Source of the DNA: Pelargonium cotyledonis | Lineage: Eukaryota > Streptophyta > Magnoliopsida > Geraniales > Geraniaceae | Assembly: GCA_036897625.1 (NCBI GenBank) | Contig: JAYMTA010000017.1 | Coordinates: forward strand, 1-64,000 | Direction: 5' to 3' | DNA length: 64,000 bases | Shown here: positions 39,650 through 49,047 of the stretch, in pieces | How the letters are laid out: each line of letters starts with the position of its first letter | Numbering within the stretch: the first letter of the stretch is position 1 | The notes under the pieces: model-generated | What the model was told of the DNA's origin: nothing | Database searches by the model: none | Seen by the model: the letters and a program-made list of their open reading frames with translations, nothing else | Position numbers and translations under genes: made by a program

Positions 39650-39791
39650 ATCTTTGACTTTCTTTGCTTTTTCATTGCACTTTTGACTTCCCTTTTTTAT
39701 CCTAGATAAATACTAGATTTAGTTCATCTTGTATACTCTTCTCATATTCAAGTTATAGTAAGAATCTAGTAAGTCATTGTTTTCATTATTT
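39650..39791 (+). repeat. Diverged repeat A, copy 1 (pyrimidine-rich, leads into a tRNA relic)
   Basis: The stretch TTTCTTTGCTTTTTCATT, then TTTTTTATCCTAGATAAATA, then TAGATTTAGTTCATCTTG and ATACTCT aligns, with gaps, to 58152-58263. Both copies continue through AGTTAT and an AT-rich spacer into a tRNA-like sequence. The aligned unit including the tRNA relic is roughly 190 bp. It is non-coding. Confidence 0.55.
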
Positions 39792-39857
39792 GGAGTATAG
39801 TTCAATTGGTAAAGCACCGGCTTGTAGGACCCACAAGTCAAGGTTCAAGCGGGTTGA
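39792..39857 (+). pseudogene. tRNA-like relic, D arm of tRNA-Asp type
   Basis: GGAGTATAGTTCAATTGGTA, AAGCACCGG and a GGTTCAAG box are present, but stems are broken. The D-arm segment is closest to tRNA-Asp, while the first bases recall tRNA-Gln. It ends the repeat unit that starts near 39650 and recurs in diverged form at 58152-58325. Confidence 0.4.
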
Positions 39858-39924
39858 ATACAGGTAGTACAAATAAGAGCGAAGTTTATCTTGTCCGAAC
39901 AGAGTGAGGTTAGTAATAGCTCCG

Positions 39925-39979
39925 AATAAAATGAGGAGGAAGGGCTTGGGCTTGGCGTAGAATAAGATGAGGAGGAAGG
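39925..39979 (+). repeat. Direct repeat of a 19-bp purine-rich unit
   Basis: AATAAAATGAGGAGGAAGG at 39925-39943 recurs as AATAAGATGAGGAGGAAGG at 39961-39979, one difference, 36 bp apart. It opens the G+A-rich stretch. A further 14-bp direct repeat, CTTGTTTGATAATT, lies at 40201 and 40278. Confidence 0.75.
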
Positions 39980-40648
39980 CTAGTCTTGTTGGCTGAAGGC
40001 AAATGCAGTTTGGCTTGTCTCTTGGTTTGTTAGTACTAATTCCTTAAGTCTTCTGTAGCTACTCTAAGAATGTTGGTCTAGCTATAAAGAGAGTGCTGAG
40101 TCTAGGTCTGGGGGTGGTAAGAAGGGAGGTAATCTTTCTTAAAGACAGGATGCTTCGCGCTTTCCTCATTAGTAGCTTAGAAAGGTTTTTCAGTCTTAGT
40201 CTTGTTTGATAATTTCTAGTTTCCTAAATGAAAGATTCAAGAAAAAGGCATTTGTAAAAAGGGCAATTCAAGGGTAACTTGTTTGATAATTGGGTACTTC
40301 TTGAGTTAGGAATTGAAGAGTTAGGCGTGGTAGCGAGGGAAGCTTGAAATGCAGTCTAAATCGCAGGGCTAAATCAGGCATAGAATCTATAAATTATGTA
40401 CTTCTCTTTCCTTAGAGTTTGTAGTTGTAGTTTGGATTTCAAGTACGAAGTCAGTCATTAAGGAATTTCTAGAAGATAGTTTACAGATATAAAGAATAAG
40501 AGTACTGCTACGAAGGGTATATCTCCTAGGACAAAGAAGGCTATAAAGACAAAGACTCATAAGATAAGTACAGACCAAGAAGCCCTATAAGAGTAAGCCC
40601 CACGGTTATAAGACAGACACAAGCTTAAGAGGAACAAGGCAGCAAAGA

Positions 40649-40903
40649 AGGCTAGCTTTAGCTAGGAAAGCTACTACCAAGTTACAGAAGAGTAGGAGTC
40701 TGATTTAGGGTATGAAAGGAAGTCTGAAGCTGGTGTGGTTATAAGGCCTTCCTATTTCTTATCTTTCTTAGTCTTTTATTTAGAAGTGTTATGAGATTAG
40801 AACCAGTTACTTTCTTATACGCCCCAATCTTTTAGATAGTATAGGTCTTTTCCTTAGCTATCGTATAGAATCAGAAGGAAGGTTTCCTAGCTAAAGCTAG
40901 CCT
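40649..40903. repeat. Perfect 21-bp inverted repeat with 213-bp spacer
   Basis: The 21 bases at 40649-40669 (AGGCTAGCTTTAGCTAGG then AAA) are the exact reverse complement of 40883-40903. The match ends cleanly at both sides. The arms sit inside the G+A-rich stretch of 39.9-40.9 kb. No coding region is recognised between them. They could be termini of a small element, or two copies inserted in opposite orientation; no target duplication is visible. Confidence 0.8.
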
Positions 40904-41213
40904 ATGTATTTGGAATTGGAATTGTTAGGTATCTCTAAAAGCGGGAGAGTTCCTAAACCCAGAGATTTGTGTTTGTGCTTTCATTTAACCAAAATAGAGT
41001 TTAAGAAAGAAGGTCAAGCTCTTAAGACTCATAAAAAGGAAGGTAAAAATCTCTACCTCAGCTCAGTCAAATGTTTTGAGTGTGAATAAGGGAATCTCCA
41101 AGGCTTTTTATAAACAATATAAGGGCCCCGCTTCAAAAATGGGGGAATCTTGAATAATCAAAAACAAGTGCTAATTTAAATAGTACTTTTACTACAAAGA
41201 CTTTGTATGGTAA

Positions 41214-41287
41214 GCGCTTTTAGTTCAGCTTGGCAGAACGCGGGTCTCCAAAACCCGATGTCGTGGGTTCAAGTCCTATTAGCTATA
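41214..41287 (+). pseudogene. tRNA-Trp(CCA)-like sequence with broken acceptor stem
   Basis: The body matches plastid-type tRNA-Trp as used by plant mitochondria: D stem GTTC/GAAC, anticodon stem CGGGT/ACCCG, loop CTCCAAA with anticodon CCA, then GATGTCGTGGGTTCAAGTCC. The T stem GTGGG/CCTAT pairs only with G-U wobbles. The acceptor GCGCTTT opposite TAGCTAT leaves about three mismatches and three wobbles. It most likely no longer gives a mature tRNA, though it is the best preserved of the relics; editing or repair of the acceptor cannot be excluded from DNA alone. It closes the G+A-rich stretch that begins near 39.9 kb. Confidence 0.7.
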
Positions 41288-44200
41288 GTAACTTTATTTT
41301 CTTATAACCGAATCGATCACTGCTTTTAGACAAGAGTTAATAATACTAAGTTTAGCAGCGCCTTCCCACTAAACAAAGCCTTAATTTTTGGGATTTATTT
41401 TTAAGTAAAGTATACATTTGTACAAATCTAGAGACCTCAAGTAATCCACTACTTCATATTGTTCTCACTTTCCAATCTCCTTTTTACGTTAGGCAAGTAT
41501 GTAATAACTTTACATGCATTAAGAGCTTCTTAACTAAGAGGATTTCTTCATAGGAAAGAGGGAGCGTATACCTAGCTATATAAAGGGTTCTTGACAATAA
41601 AAGACTCATAATCCCGTAACTCCGGATCCAGTTTACAATACAAATCCAAAGCAGAGAGCTTCTTCTCTTCTTCTATTGGCGCGTAACGGAACCCTATTAA
41701 CGCGGAGCCCTCTACAGTAAAGGGTATAACATGACTATTAAACTCAATTTATATAAGCCGGACTTCTTGTTGTACAGAAAGCTCTCTATTTAGCTACAAA
41801 GTTTCCGCCGAGTACGTACCCTTCCTGCTAGACCGCGCAGTGTACATTCAAGATTGAGAATTTTAGGAATAAAACCTTATACCTTATAAGAGAGTTTTTC
41901 CATAGAGAGTTGCGAGTTTATAAAGTTAATAGAAGCCTGTTAAAATACATTTGTTGACACAGAAGAGCCCCGTATTTTGTCAAGAGAAATTAGAGTCTAG
42001 TTTTCCACTTTCTGTAATTTGTCTATGAAAAAAATAGCATCGAATAAAAGTACATATACCTGATTCTAGGATTCTCTCGTAAGGCCCTCCCCACTCTAGG
42101 TCTATCCTAAAAGAAAAAGCTCTAGAGATAAAATTCCTGAGCTAGGTTAACTTCTTAACTTGGTTTAGTACCACAAAGGATATGACAAAACCTTATTATG
42201 TTCTAAGTATGTTCTAAGAATAAGAGTCAACATCCTGGGGTAGCTTTTTCTATATAGGATTAATTCTTGCTTTTGGCGTGGTATAACTCTAATAAATGGG
42301 ATCAAGAAAGGTTAAAAGACTTTGTTGGAAAGCAATGAGCAGACGTATTCTATATTGCGTGGAACTCTTTCCTTTCCCGAACCTAGACGGACCATTCATA
42401 AGAAAGAAATTCGAATTTTTTGTCATTGTAGCCAAGGCAAGCCTATCATTAATAAACTAAGCTACATGTTTTTAAGTTTCAGGTACTATCTAGTGCGAAA
42501 TCTATCCTATTTTTGTTCTCTTATCAAAATCAGAGTCTTTCCAAAAAAAAGGGTAAAACCCTACAATAACAGATTCCAATCTTCCCCTAAAACTAAGCTT
42601 GACTTCTCGCGAGATGAGGGTAACACTGACAGTTCTATAAACGGGTTATCTACGACTTAATAAAACAAGAGTAGGTTTTTCTTGGTTCCTTATTTGGGTC
42701 TTTCTTTTTAAGATATAAATTACCCTACTTCATACATAGAACATGGAATTCCTTGTACTCCAAACTAGGCCGGATTCCTCGGTCGTATAAGCTAGAGGAC
42801 TTGCTCGCTACAATACCAAGTATATTTTCAAAGATCTAGAAAAGCAAGTCTTGGATTTTCTTACAAACACTCAAAAAGGGTTATCCTAAGTTTTTGGTTA
42901 GGAACCATCTGAGTTATTCGGGCACTTATTGAATTCCTTTAAGTAATTAGGGGGAGCAGCTCCTAACTTTTATGAATTTATAAATTATTTCAGTCAGCTG
43001 TAACTGCGCTATCCGGGTAAGCGATATTTTAGCCTTCTAGAGAACTTCTTTAATTTAAGAATTTTCTCACTAATAATAAGTTTGTAAGAGTGGGTAGTAT
43101 TATGTTTCCCCTTTTTCTTTAAGAGAACATACTCTATTTTTTACTATGAGCCCTACATGCTTGACAATCCTCTCTCTATTAATCAAAACCTACAATTACT
43201 TAATAGTCTGAAGCGGTAGAAACTAGGATATCCTATCTAAATTTCTTTATCAGGCTTACCTTTTATCCAATTTGTGTTTCTCTTTTATCCTATATACAAA
43301 AGGAACTAAAAAACACTGTAATTCTGAGTTCTTTATATTCTTTGTTCTTAATTCCTCTTCCTTCCCCCTCACTTTGTTCCCTAGTTTTTTTACACTCCAA
43401 GAGAATTCCTCACACTATATTAAGAATAAATACAAATAGAAAAATGAATTAACGAAAGGCGTTATTACTATTAAACTTTTTCCACTAAGGGTCGGTTTGA
43501 AATATAGCGAGCCTATCTTAGTATAAGCCCCCTAATTATAAACAAATTACTAGATTTTTTATTGTCTCGCCACTTCTATATCTACTTTTTACAAGATAAG
43601 CACAAGGCTATGTTTATAATATGAGTAATCCCTACGATAATTATAGAATTATTGACTATGCCTACTAGCTACACAGACTTATGGTTAGCAGTCGAACCCC
43701 AACAGCATATGCAGATAAAGACTTCCTGCAACAGTGTATAAGGATCCCTTTTTACCCTAGTTCCCTAGTTAGTGAGTTCCTAACTTAAGGTAAATATAAT
43801 AGGTACGCCAGTCCTCAGTAGTTAAGGTTAATATTGCATTAGCGCGCTTCAACTAACAAACAAAATTGAGTATTCTGAGTTGCTTGTCTTGTTTAGTCTG
43901 AGAGGGTTGCTTTAGCTTGTGGGATTTCTTTCCTTTCAATTCTAGTTAAGCTAACTCCTTTTAAAGAGAAAAATATATATAAATATACATATATAATTAA
44001 CCCGTGAGGTGTACCCCCTGGTTTCCTTATTTCCTTATAGATAGGACTTTTATCAGTCTTAATATTTGTGAAGCTCCCACTTCCTTTTTATTTAAATCCC
44101 ATAACTCTTTTAAACTAAGTAAAAAACCAACCCTTGTTTCGTATAGGACACCCCTTTTTTCACTACCATTAGGAGTATACTTTACACGAAATCCTAAAGT

Positions 44201-44398
44201 ACACAAAGACGGGAGTTCTGGGGCTAGTAGAATAAAAGAAACATTTATAGCTATCGATATTAGTTTTTTAGTATCCGCATTGCCTTATAAAAAAGAGTTC
44301 CCTACCAGGCCAAGTTTAGAAGTTTTTGTATGTACCATAAACCCCGTGTATTAAATTTACTACTATCGGATAGGCCTGTATTAAATTTCAGTTGCAAA

Positions 44399-44417
44399 TA
44401 TCTATCTATCTATCTAT
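44399..44417 (+). repeat. Microsatellite (TATC)4-5
   Basis: Four full units and a partial fifth of TATC. Confidence 0.9.
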
Positions 44418-44864
44418 TAAGAAATCACTTAGAAAAGGTTGTACTGTTAATATAGTCATTTGATACTTAAAAGCACAGAAACTGCTAGATTAACTCCCTC
44501 TGAATTATCCTAGTAAACCCGGATTAAATACACAAGGACTTTATATTCAAATGGAGGCCCTGGTATCCCCTTATTTATTGGGCTCCTCTTAGCTGTGTAA
44601 GCCAGCAACCTTTTTCGCTGCAAAGTCAAGACATAAACTGCATATTTCAAGCTCATAACTTTAAAACTTTTATTTCTCTAGTAGAGCGTATTCCCTATAA
44701 TATTTTTGTACAAGTGAGGAAATCCTTTCATAGTTTGGATTTAAGTATAGAAAGTCTTCAATAGAGGAGTAATTCCCTGGGATACCGTGTAGAAAGGGTT
44801 AAAGAAACTAGGTGCTTAAAATAATATAAAATTAGTACATAGGAGTTTGTGTTCTTTACTGTTG

Positions 44865-44911
44865 CAGTTAGCTTGCTAACTGTAAAGGGGTTAAGGGGGA
44901 GTTCCCCTTAA
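44865..44911. other. Two adjacent perfect hairpins
   Basis: CAGTTAGC-TT-GCTAACTG (44865-44882) is followed after AAAGGGG by TTAAGGGG-GAGTT-CCCCTTAA (44891-44911). Both have 8-bp uninterrupted stems; the first has a two-base loop, so in practice a four-base loop. No gene adjoins. It may be a transcript-end or processing structure or a mobile double-hairpin element; the sequence alone does not decide. Confidence 0.75.
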
Positions 44912-45098
44912 TGGATGGTGTATTACTTGTATTAGAGTATTAGAGAGTTATAGATTGTATTCGATTGTATAGTACTAATGGAGGGAAGGCTTTAGCCTGA
45001 AACCAGTATTCTCTCTTTTTGCTTCTTTTTCTCTCTTACAAAGCTAAGTAGGAGAGAAATTCGTCATAGTTTCTAGTTCCACTTAATTTAATGGGATT

Positions 45099-45152
45099 TA
45101 TAAAACAAGGGTTTTTGCTTTCTTGTAGTCCCTTGCTTCCCGATCTAGTTAA
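45099..45152 (+). repeat. Diverged repeat B, copy 1
   Basis: TATAAAACAAGGGTTTTTGC, TTTCTTGTAGTCCCTTGC and TTCCCGATCTAGTTAA align with 61631-61682. The last 23 bases differ at two positions. No function is evident; it lies between the double hairpin (44.87 kb) and nad6. Confidence 0.6.
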
Positions 45153-48111
45153 GAGCTAAATCCCTTTCTAAAGTAAGCAACCCCCAAAAATATGCATTCA
45201 AACGGCCGGTAAACGAGATAGGGAAAACATTACTTGGTACCCAAACAGCAAATAAACAGCATTCTGGATAATAACTTTGGCATGATTCTATTTCCTTTGT
45301 ATTCCCGATTTTCTTTAGCTTTTTGGGAATCCTATCCTTTTTTGACGAGCTTCGAAAAGGGCAGGCGTCGGGGAGATTCCGCAATCTTACATGATAAAGT
45401 CCCTCATTGAATCATTGAATTAGTCAGTAAATGCAGGAGTAAGAAGGAATAGCTGCCGGGAGAGTCTTCGGTAAGGTAAGTTCCGTATTCTTGGAATAGT
45501 TAAGCCCCGCTCCTTAAGAGACCCTTCGTGTAAAGCAAGTTAGACTTAAGTAAAAGTACGGGTTTTCTATGCAAGTTATTTGTTTACTAGTTTCACTAGA
45601 AATAAAGAGAAGAACCTTAATATTAAAAAGAATTTTTTATTTCCTAAAACTCTCAAGTTTTTTTATATAAAAATCTAAACTTAAAAATGTAGGTTTTACT
45701 AAGGAGTCCGGGGTGTATACCGCTCCGTATGTTGAATATTCACATAAGTACTACTCCACTGGAATAAAATTATAAACTTATGTTCTAGTATGAACTTAAA
45801 TTGCTACAAAAGTGTTTCATGGTTACGTGATATTTCTTTTCTACAAGGTTTGCTATAACAACTAATATTTACCTTGCGAATCTCTATTTATTCGTCGTAC
45901 AACCTCCTTTAGAGTATGATATCTCCTTTATTTGTACAATACCAAATCTTACTAGGACTCTTTACGCAAACGATTTAGCACCTGTCGTAGACCCTCAGAA
46001 AAAGGTCCCCGCTTTTCTCAGATCACCTTGCGACCTTGCGTAGGAACTTTATCTCTTAGTTAGAGTTAGGTCAAGCATACCCCTAATTTGAATTTCTTAA
46101 ACCTTTGCAATTTAGTGCTGTGTTGTCTCTTGAAAGGGGCTCTTTTATATAAACTTCGGCATTGCTCTCCTTTTTTTAGTTAACCAGATTCAGAATTAGG
46201 AATTTCCGAGGCTCTTCCTTACATAGTAAATTAAATAGGACATCTAAGTATTAAAGCAAGACAAGACCTTAGGATTTAAAGCAAAGGGTGTTTTCCTCTA
46301 TTATATTATATGCATTTAATACCTACTTGGGGAAAAGGACAGGTTCTTTTTCTCCAGTTGGACCTGGAATAGAAACCAGGGGGGTTCTAAGATATGTTGT
46401 ACTAATATAACACTCTGGTCTAAGTAAAAGGGATCCATAAAATACTAACCAACTCAGATATCCTAAATTCAGCGAATAGTATTGGGGCTTCGTTTGAATA
46501 TGAAAAGTAGCTCTTCCTTGCAGAATAAATATTCTGCTACTTGTTTTTAAATTTAAAGTTCAGTTCGTAATGATCTATATAAAACAAGAGGATTTCTAAC
46601 TATACTAGTAAAGCGCAAAATTCGGATGCTTTGACTTTTTTACTTCAGGAATACGAGTTAGTGAACCAGCAAAGGGGTTTATTAAAATCAAGGTAAATAA
46701 TTTGTTAGATCCCCATTATATATAGGCTAAGCACTAAAACCGGGTTTTCAACAGATACTGATAAAGAAGCTAAAGAGTCCTTAATAAAGTGTGGAAAAAG
46801 ATTTCAAGTTTCCGGGTAGGATAGGAAGGTTGCTTTCCTTAGTTTTTAGTTTGTATTAAATCTATAATTTGGTAATAGCAGGATTTAATCCAGGGTTTTT
46901 CAAGGAGTTTCCTATTTGTTCCGGGTTTCAATTTGTTAGAGCCTAGGAATTAGATAGCCTTTAAGGAGGTTTTTCCTATTGGCTTTTGTTCTTTTTTTCT
47001 TTAAACCCCCGGGAATAATACAGACTTGGATAGAATGTTTTACTTTACTGCCGGATTGGTTAATCTGGGGTTAGCTTAAGCAGCAGGTATTCACTCTTTT
47101 CTTTTACAAGTTTCTCTTTTTGAGCTGGAAATTCTATTTGTTTAGTTTTGAGATTCAAGAATTTAGAAATCTTTGAGAAATCTGGGGATTCGGGCATTTG
47201 TTTCAATCTGTAAAGCAATTCTCTTTGAACTAGGGAGTAATGACTCGAAAGAGGCAAAACCAAATTAGCCGTTACCAACAAAAAGTTAGAAACGGTAATA
47301 TTTGAAGGAATTACCCTAAATTTAATTTATTAAAGAAGTCCTAAAAGTAAGAGAAAGTAGACAACTGACTTAGATAGAAAGGTGTTTCAAATATCCCCTA
47401 ACTCAGACGAGAAGGCCTAAGGAGGACTTTTAAGCATATCGTGAGAATCGAGACTTTTTTATGGGTCCGGGTATTACTAAATATACAATGTATAACCTTG
47501 GTATCTCAATTGCGAGTAAAAGGAGCGTATATTTATTAATAACACACAAAGAAAAAGCTATAGTCTAAGAGGAGCTCTTAATATAATGTATGCTAGAATT
47601 TAGAAATTATGAATTGATACTAAAAGGAGCTTAGTGGATTCCGCAGTCTTGACCTTTCTTCGCCTCGTTGATTTCCTCTCAACACCTCTTTTAAGTATGT
47701 TTTTTATACATTTGTTGGAAATTGTACCCTAGATTCCAAGTTATCGGTCTTATAATGAAGACAAAGTTAAAAAAGTATACTCATTTAGGTACTGCAAGAA
47801 ATATTATTAAAACCCATAACCTAAAACCGGCCCGCTTTCCCAAACAATTCCATAAACTAATTACTAAAGCTACTTATAAAAATTCAGCTACAAGGAATTC
47901 CTTTATACTGTTTTTAAATGCATCCAAGTATTTCTATACTTACAACTCTAGATTTTAATAGAAACCCCTCTTAGGATTCGTGTGTCCGTTACTTTGAAAT
48001 CTGAATTCAGGTTCTAAAAGGAAATCACTTAGATAAATGAATACTAAAAAGAAAATAAGAGCTACTCCATACTTATATAGTGAATTAATTTATTAAGAAC
48101 TATGAATATCC

Positions 48112-48182
48112 GCTCAGATAGCTCAGTTGGTAGAGCACCCGCCAGTTGGAGCGTATGTCAGGGGTTCAAGTGTTTACTCAGG
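48112..48182 (+). pseudogene. tRNA-like relic upstream of nad6
   Basis: GATAGCTCAGTTGGTAGAGC forms a good D arm (GCTC/GAGC), and GTCAGGGGTTCAAG gives a T-loop box at tRNA distance. The anticodon stem and T stem do not pair and the acceptor ends do not match. It lies about 100 bp before the nad6 start. A remnant tRNA fold could in principle mark a processing end for nad6 RNA, but only the D arm would fold. Confidence 0.5.
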
Positions 48183-48284
48183 TTAAAGGCTTCCTGTTCT
48201 TTTACCAAACACTTCATTATCAAATTTTTTAGGATTCCCCGAGTCACCTAGGTGCCGGAGTTTCTTTTTAGCGAACTCTCTGTC

Positions 48285-48881
48285 ATGATACTTTCCGTTT
48301 TCTCGATACTTGCCCTAGTCTCTGCATTACTTGTTGTACGTGCTAAAAATCCGGTACATGCTGTCCTCTTCTTTATTTTAGTTTTTTGCAACACTTCAGG
48401 GCTCTTACTCTTGTTGGGCCTTGACTTCTTCGCAATGATCTTCCTAGTAGTCTACATAGGAGCTATTGCTGTCTTATTTCTATTCGTCGTTATGATGTTT
48501 CATATTCAAATCGCAGAGATTCACGAGGAAGTCTTGCGCTATTTACCGGTCAGTGGAATCATTGGACTTATCTTTTGGTCCGAAATCTTCTTCATCTTAG
48601 ATAACGAAAGCATTCCATTACTCCCAAGCCAGGAGAAGATCCTTTCTATGGGATACATGCTCTATGCTGGAAAGGTTCAAGGTTGGACTCATTTAGAAAC
48701 CTTGGGCAATCTCCTGTATACACACTCTTTTGTATGGTTTTTACTTTCTAGTCTAATTTTATTAGTAGCTATGGTTGGTGCTATCGTACTGACTATGAAT
48801 AGAACCGGTAAGGTTAAGCGACAAGATGTCTTCCGTCGCAATGCCGTTGACTTTCGAAGAATGGTAATGACTAAGAAATAG
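48285..48881 (+). CDS. nad6: NADH dehydrogenase subunit 6 (mitochondrial complex I)
   Basis: NAD6 is a membrane-arm subunit of respiratory complex I in the inner mitochondrial membrane, homologous to bacterial NuoJ. The 198-residue product is clearly the plant protein: VVRAKNPVHAVLFFILVF (about 17-34), LGLDFFAMIFLVVYIGAIAV (44-63), FVVMMFHIQIAEIHEEVLRY (67-86), LETLGNLLYT and the basic tail KVKRQDVFRRNAVDFRR. Five hydrophobic segments are visible (about 1-18, 24-44, 49-72, 87-105, 146-171). I chose the ATG that gives MILSV, the angiosperm N-terminus; an in-frame GTG at 48252 would add eleven residues without family support. The protein ends in MVMTKK, a few residues before the DPLTIY tail I recall from other angiosperms (about 205 aa). 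Positions usually recoded by C-to-U editing already encode the edited residue. The gene is visibly less AT-rich than its flanks. Identification is near certain; a nuclear or retroprocessed copy is a remote alternative. Confidence 0.97.
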   Translation: MILSVFSILALVSALLVVRAKNPVHAVLFFILVFCNTSGLLLLLGLDFFAMIFLVVYIGAIAVLFLFVVMMFHIQIAEIHEEVLRYLPVSGIIGLIFWSEIFFILDNESIPLLPSQEKILSMGYMLYAGKVQGWTHLETLGNLLYTHSFVWFLLSSLILLVAMVGAIVLTMNRTGKVKRQDVFRRNAVDFRRMVMTKK

Positions 48882-48975
48882 CTTGATTTCCCCTTTGACG
48901 GAGTTGAATATTTCTTTTATTAGGTATCTAGGTCTTGTGATGTGAGGGTTAAGGGAAGTCACTTTATTTGTTATG

Positions 48976-49047
48976 ATGTTAGAATTCTTGCCTATTTTAA
49001 TCTTTTTCTTGATTAGTCTTTTCTTTTCCTTGGTCTTTGGTCGATAA
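48976..49047 (+). pseudogene. Possible 5' fragment of nad3
   Basis: A 23-codon frame starts 95 bp after the nad6 stop and resembles the first residues of plant NAD3 (MLEFAPICIYLVISLLVSLI in edited form). It shares MLEF, then P-I, I, LISL, and S-L at the same spacing, about 12 identities in 21 positions, with hydrophobic residues elsewhere. Residue 2 is encoded as Leu, the state normally reached by editing. Similarity then stops: a TAA codon follows GR, and nothing resembling the rest of NAD3 (about 118 aa, with the YECGFDPF motif) is visible in the window. An adjacent in-frame ATG lies at 48973. It is probably a relic or duplicated 5' end; a chance hydrophobic frame is possible. It does not look like a working gene. 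Confidence 0.4.

Larger units (their letters stand above)
39858..41213. other. G+A-rich, T-poorer stretch of unknown origin
   Basis: From about 39.9 to 40.75 kb the plus strand is unusually rich in G and A with words such as GAGGAGGAAGG, AAGGCTAG and AAGAAGG, and contains direct and inverted repeats. The composition differs from both flanks. A 61-codon frame starts with ATG directly after the right arm of the inverted repeat (40904-41089); it is Lys-rich and unrecognised. The stretch may be foreign DNA or a decayed repeat. Confidence 0.5.
41288..48111. other. Non-coding stretch before nad6
   Basis: It contains the double hairpin, repeat B copy 1, the TATC microsatellite, an 11-bp tandem duplication TATGTTCTAAG at 42197-42218 and an 8-bp one TCATTGAA at 45404-45419. 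Frames of 112 codons (42322-42660) and 116 codons (44004-44354) are chance-length and match nothing known. Confidence 0.55.

Noticed and set aside
42322-42660. 112-codon open frame
   Set aside because: It begins with TTG, no family resemblance, chance length.
44004-44354. 116-codon open frame
   Set aside because: It begins with GTG and has no recognisable domain; length is within chance.
47755-47958. 67-codon Lys-rich frame upstream of nad6
   Set aside because: No family match; AAA/AAT-rich DNA gives Lys/Asn-rich frames by chance.
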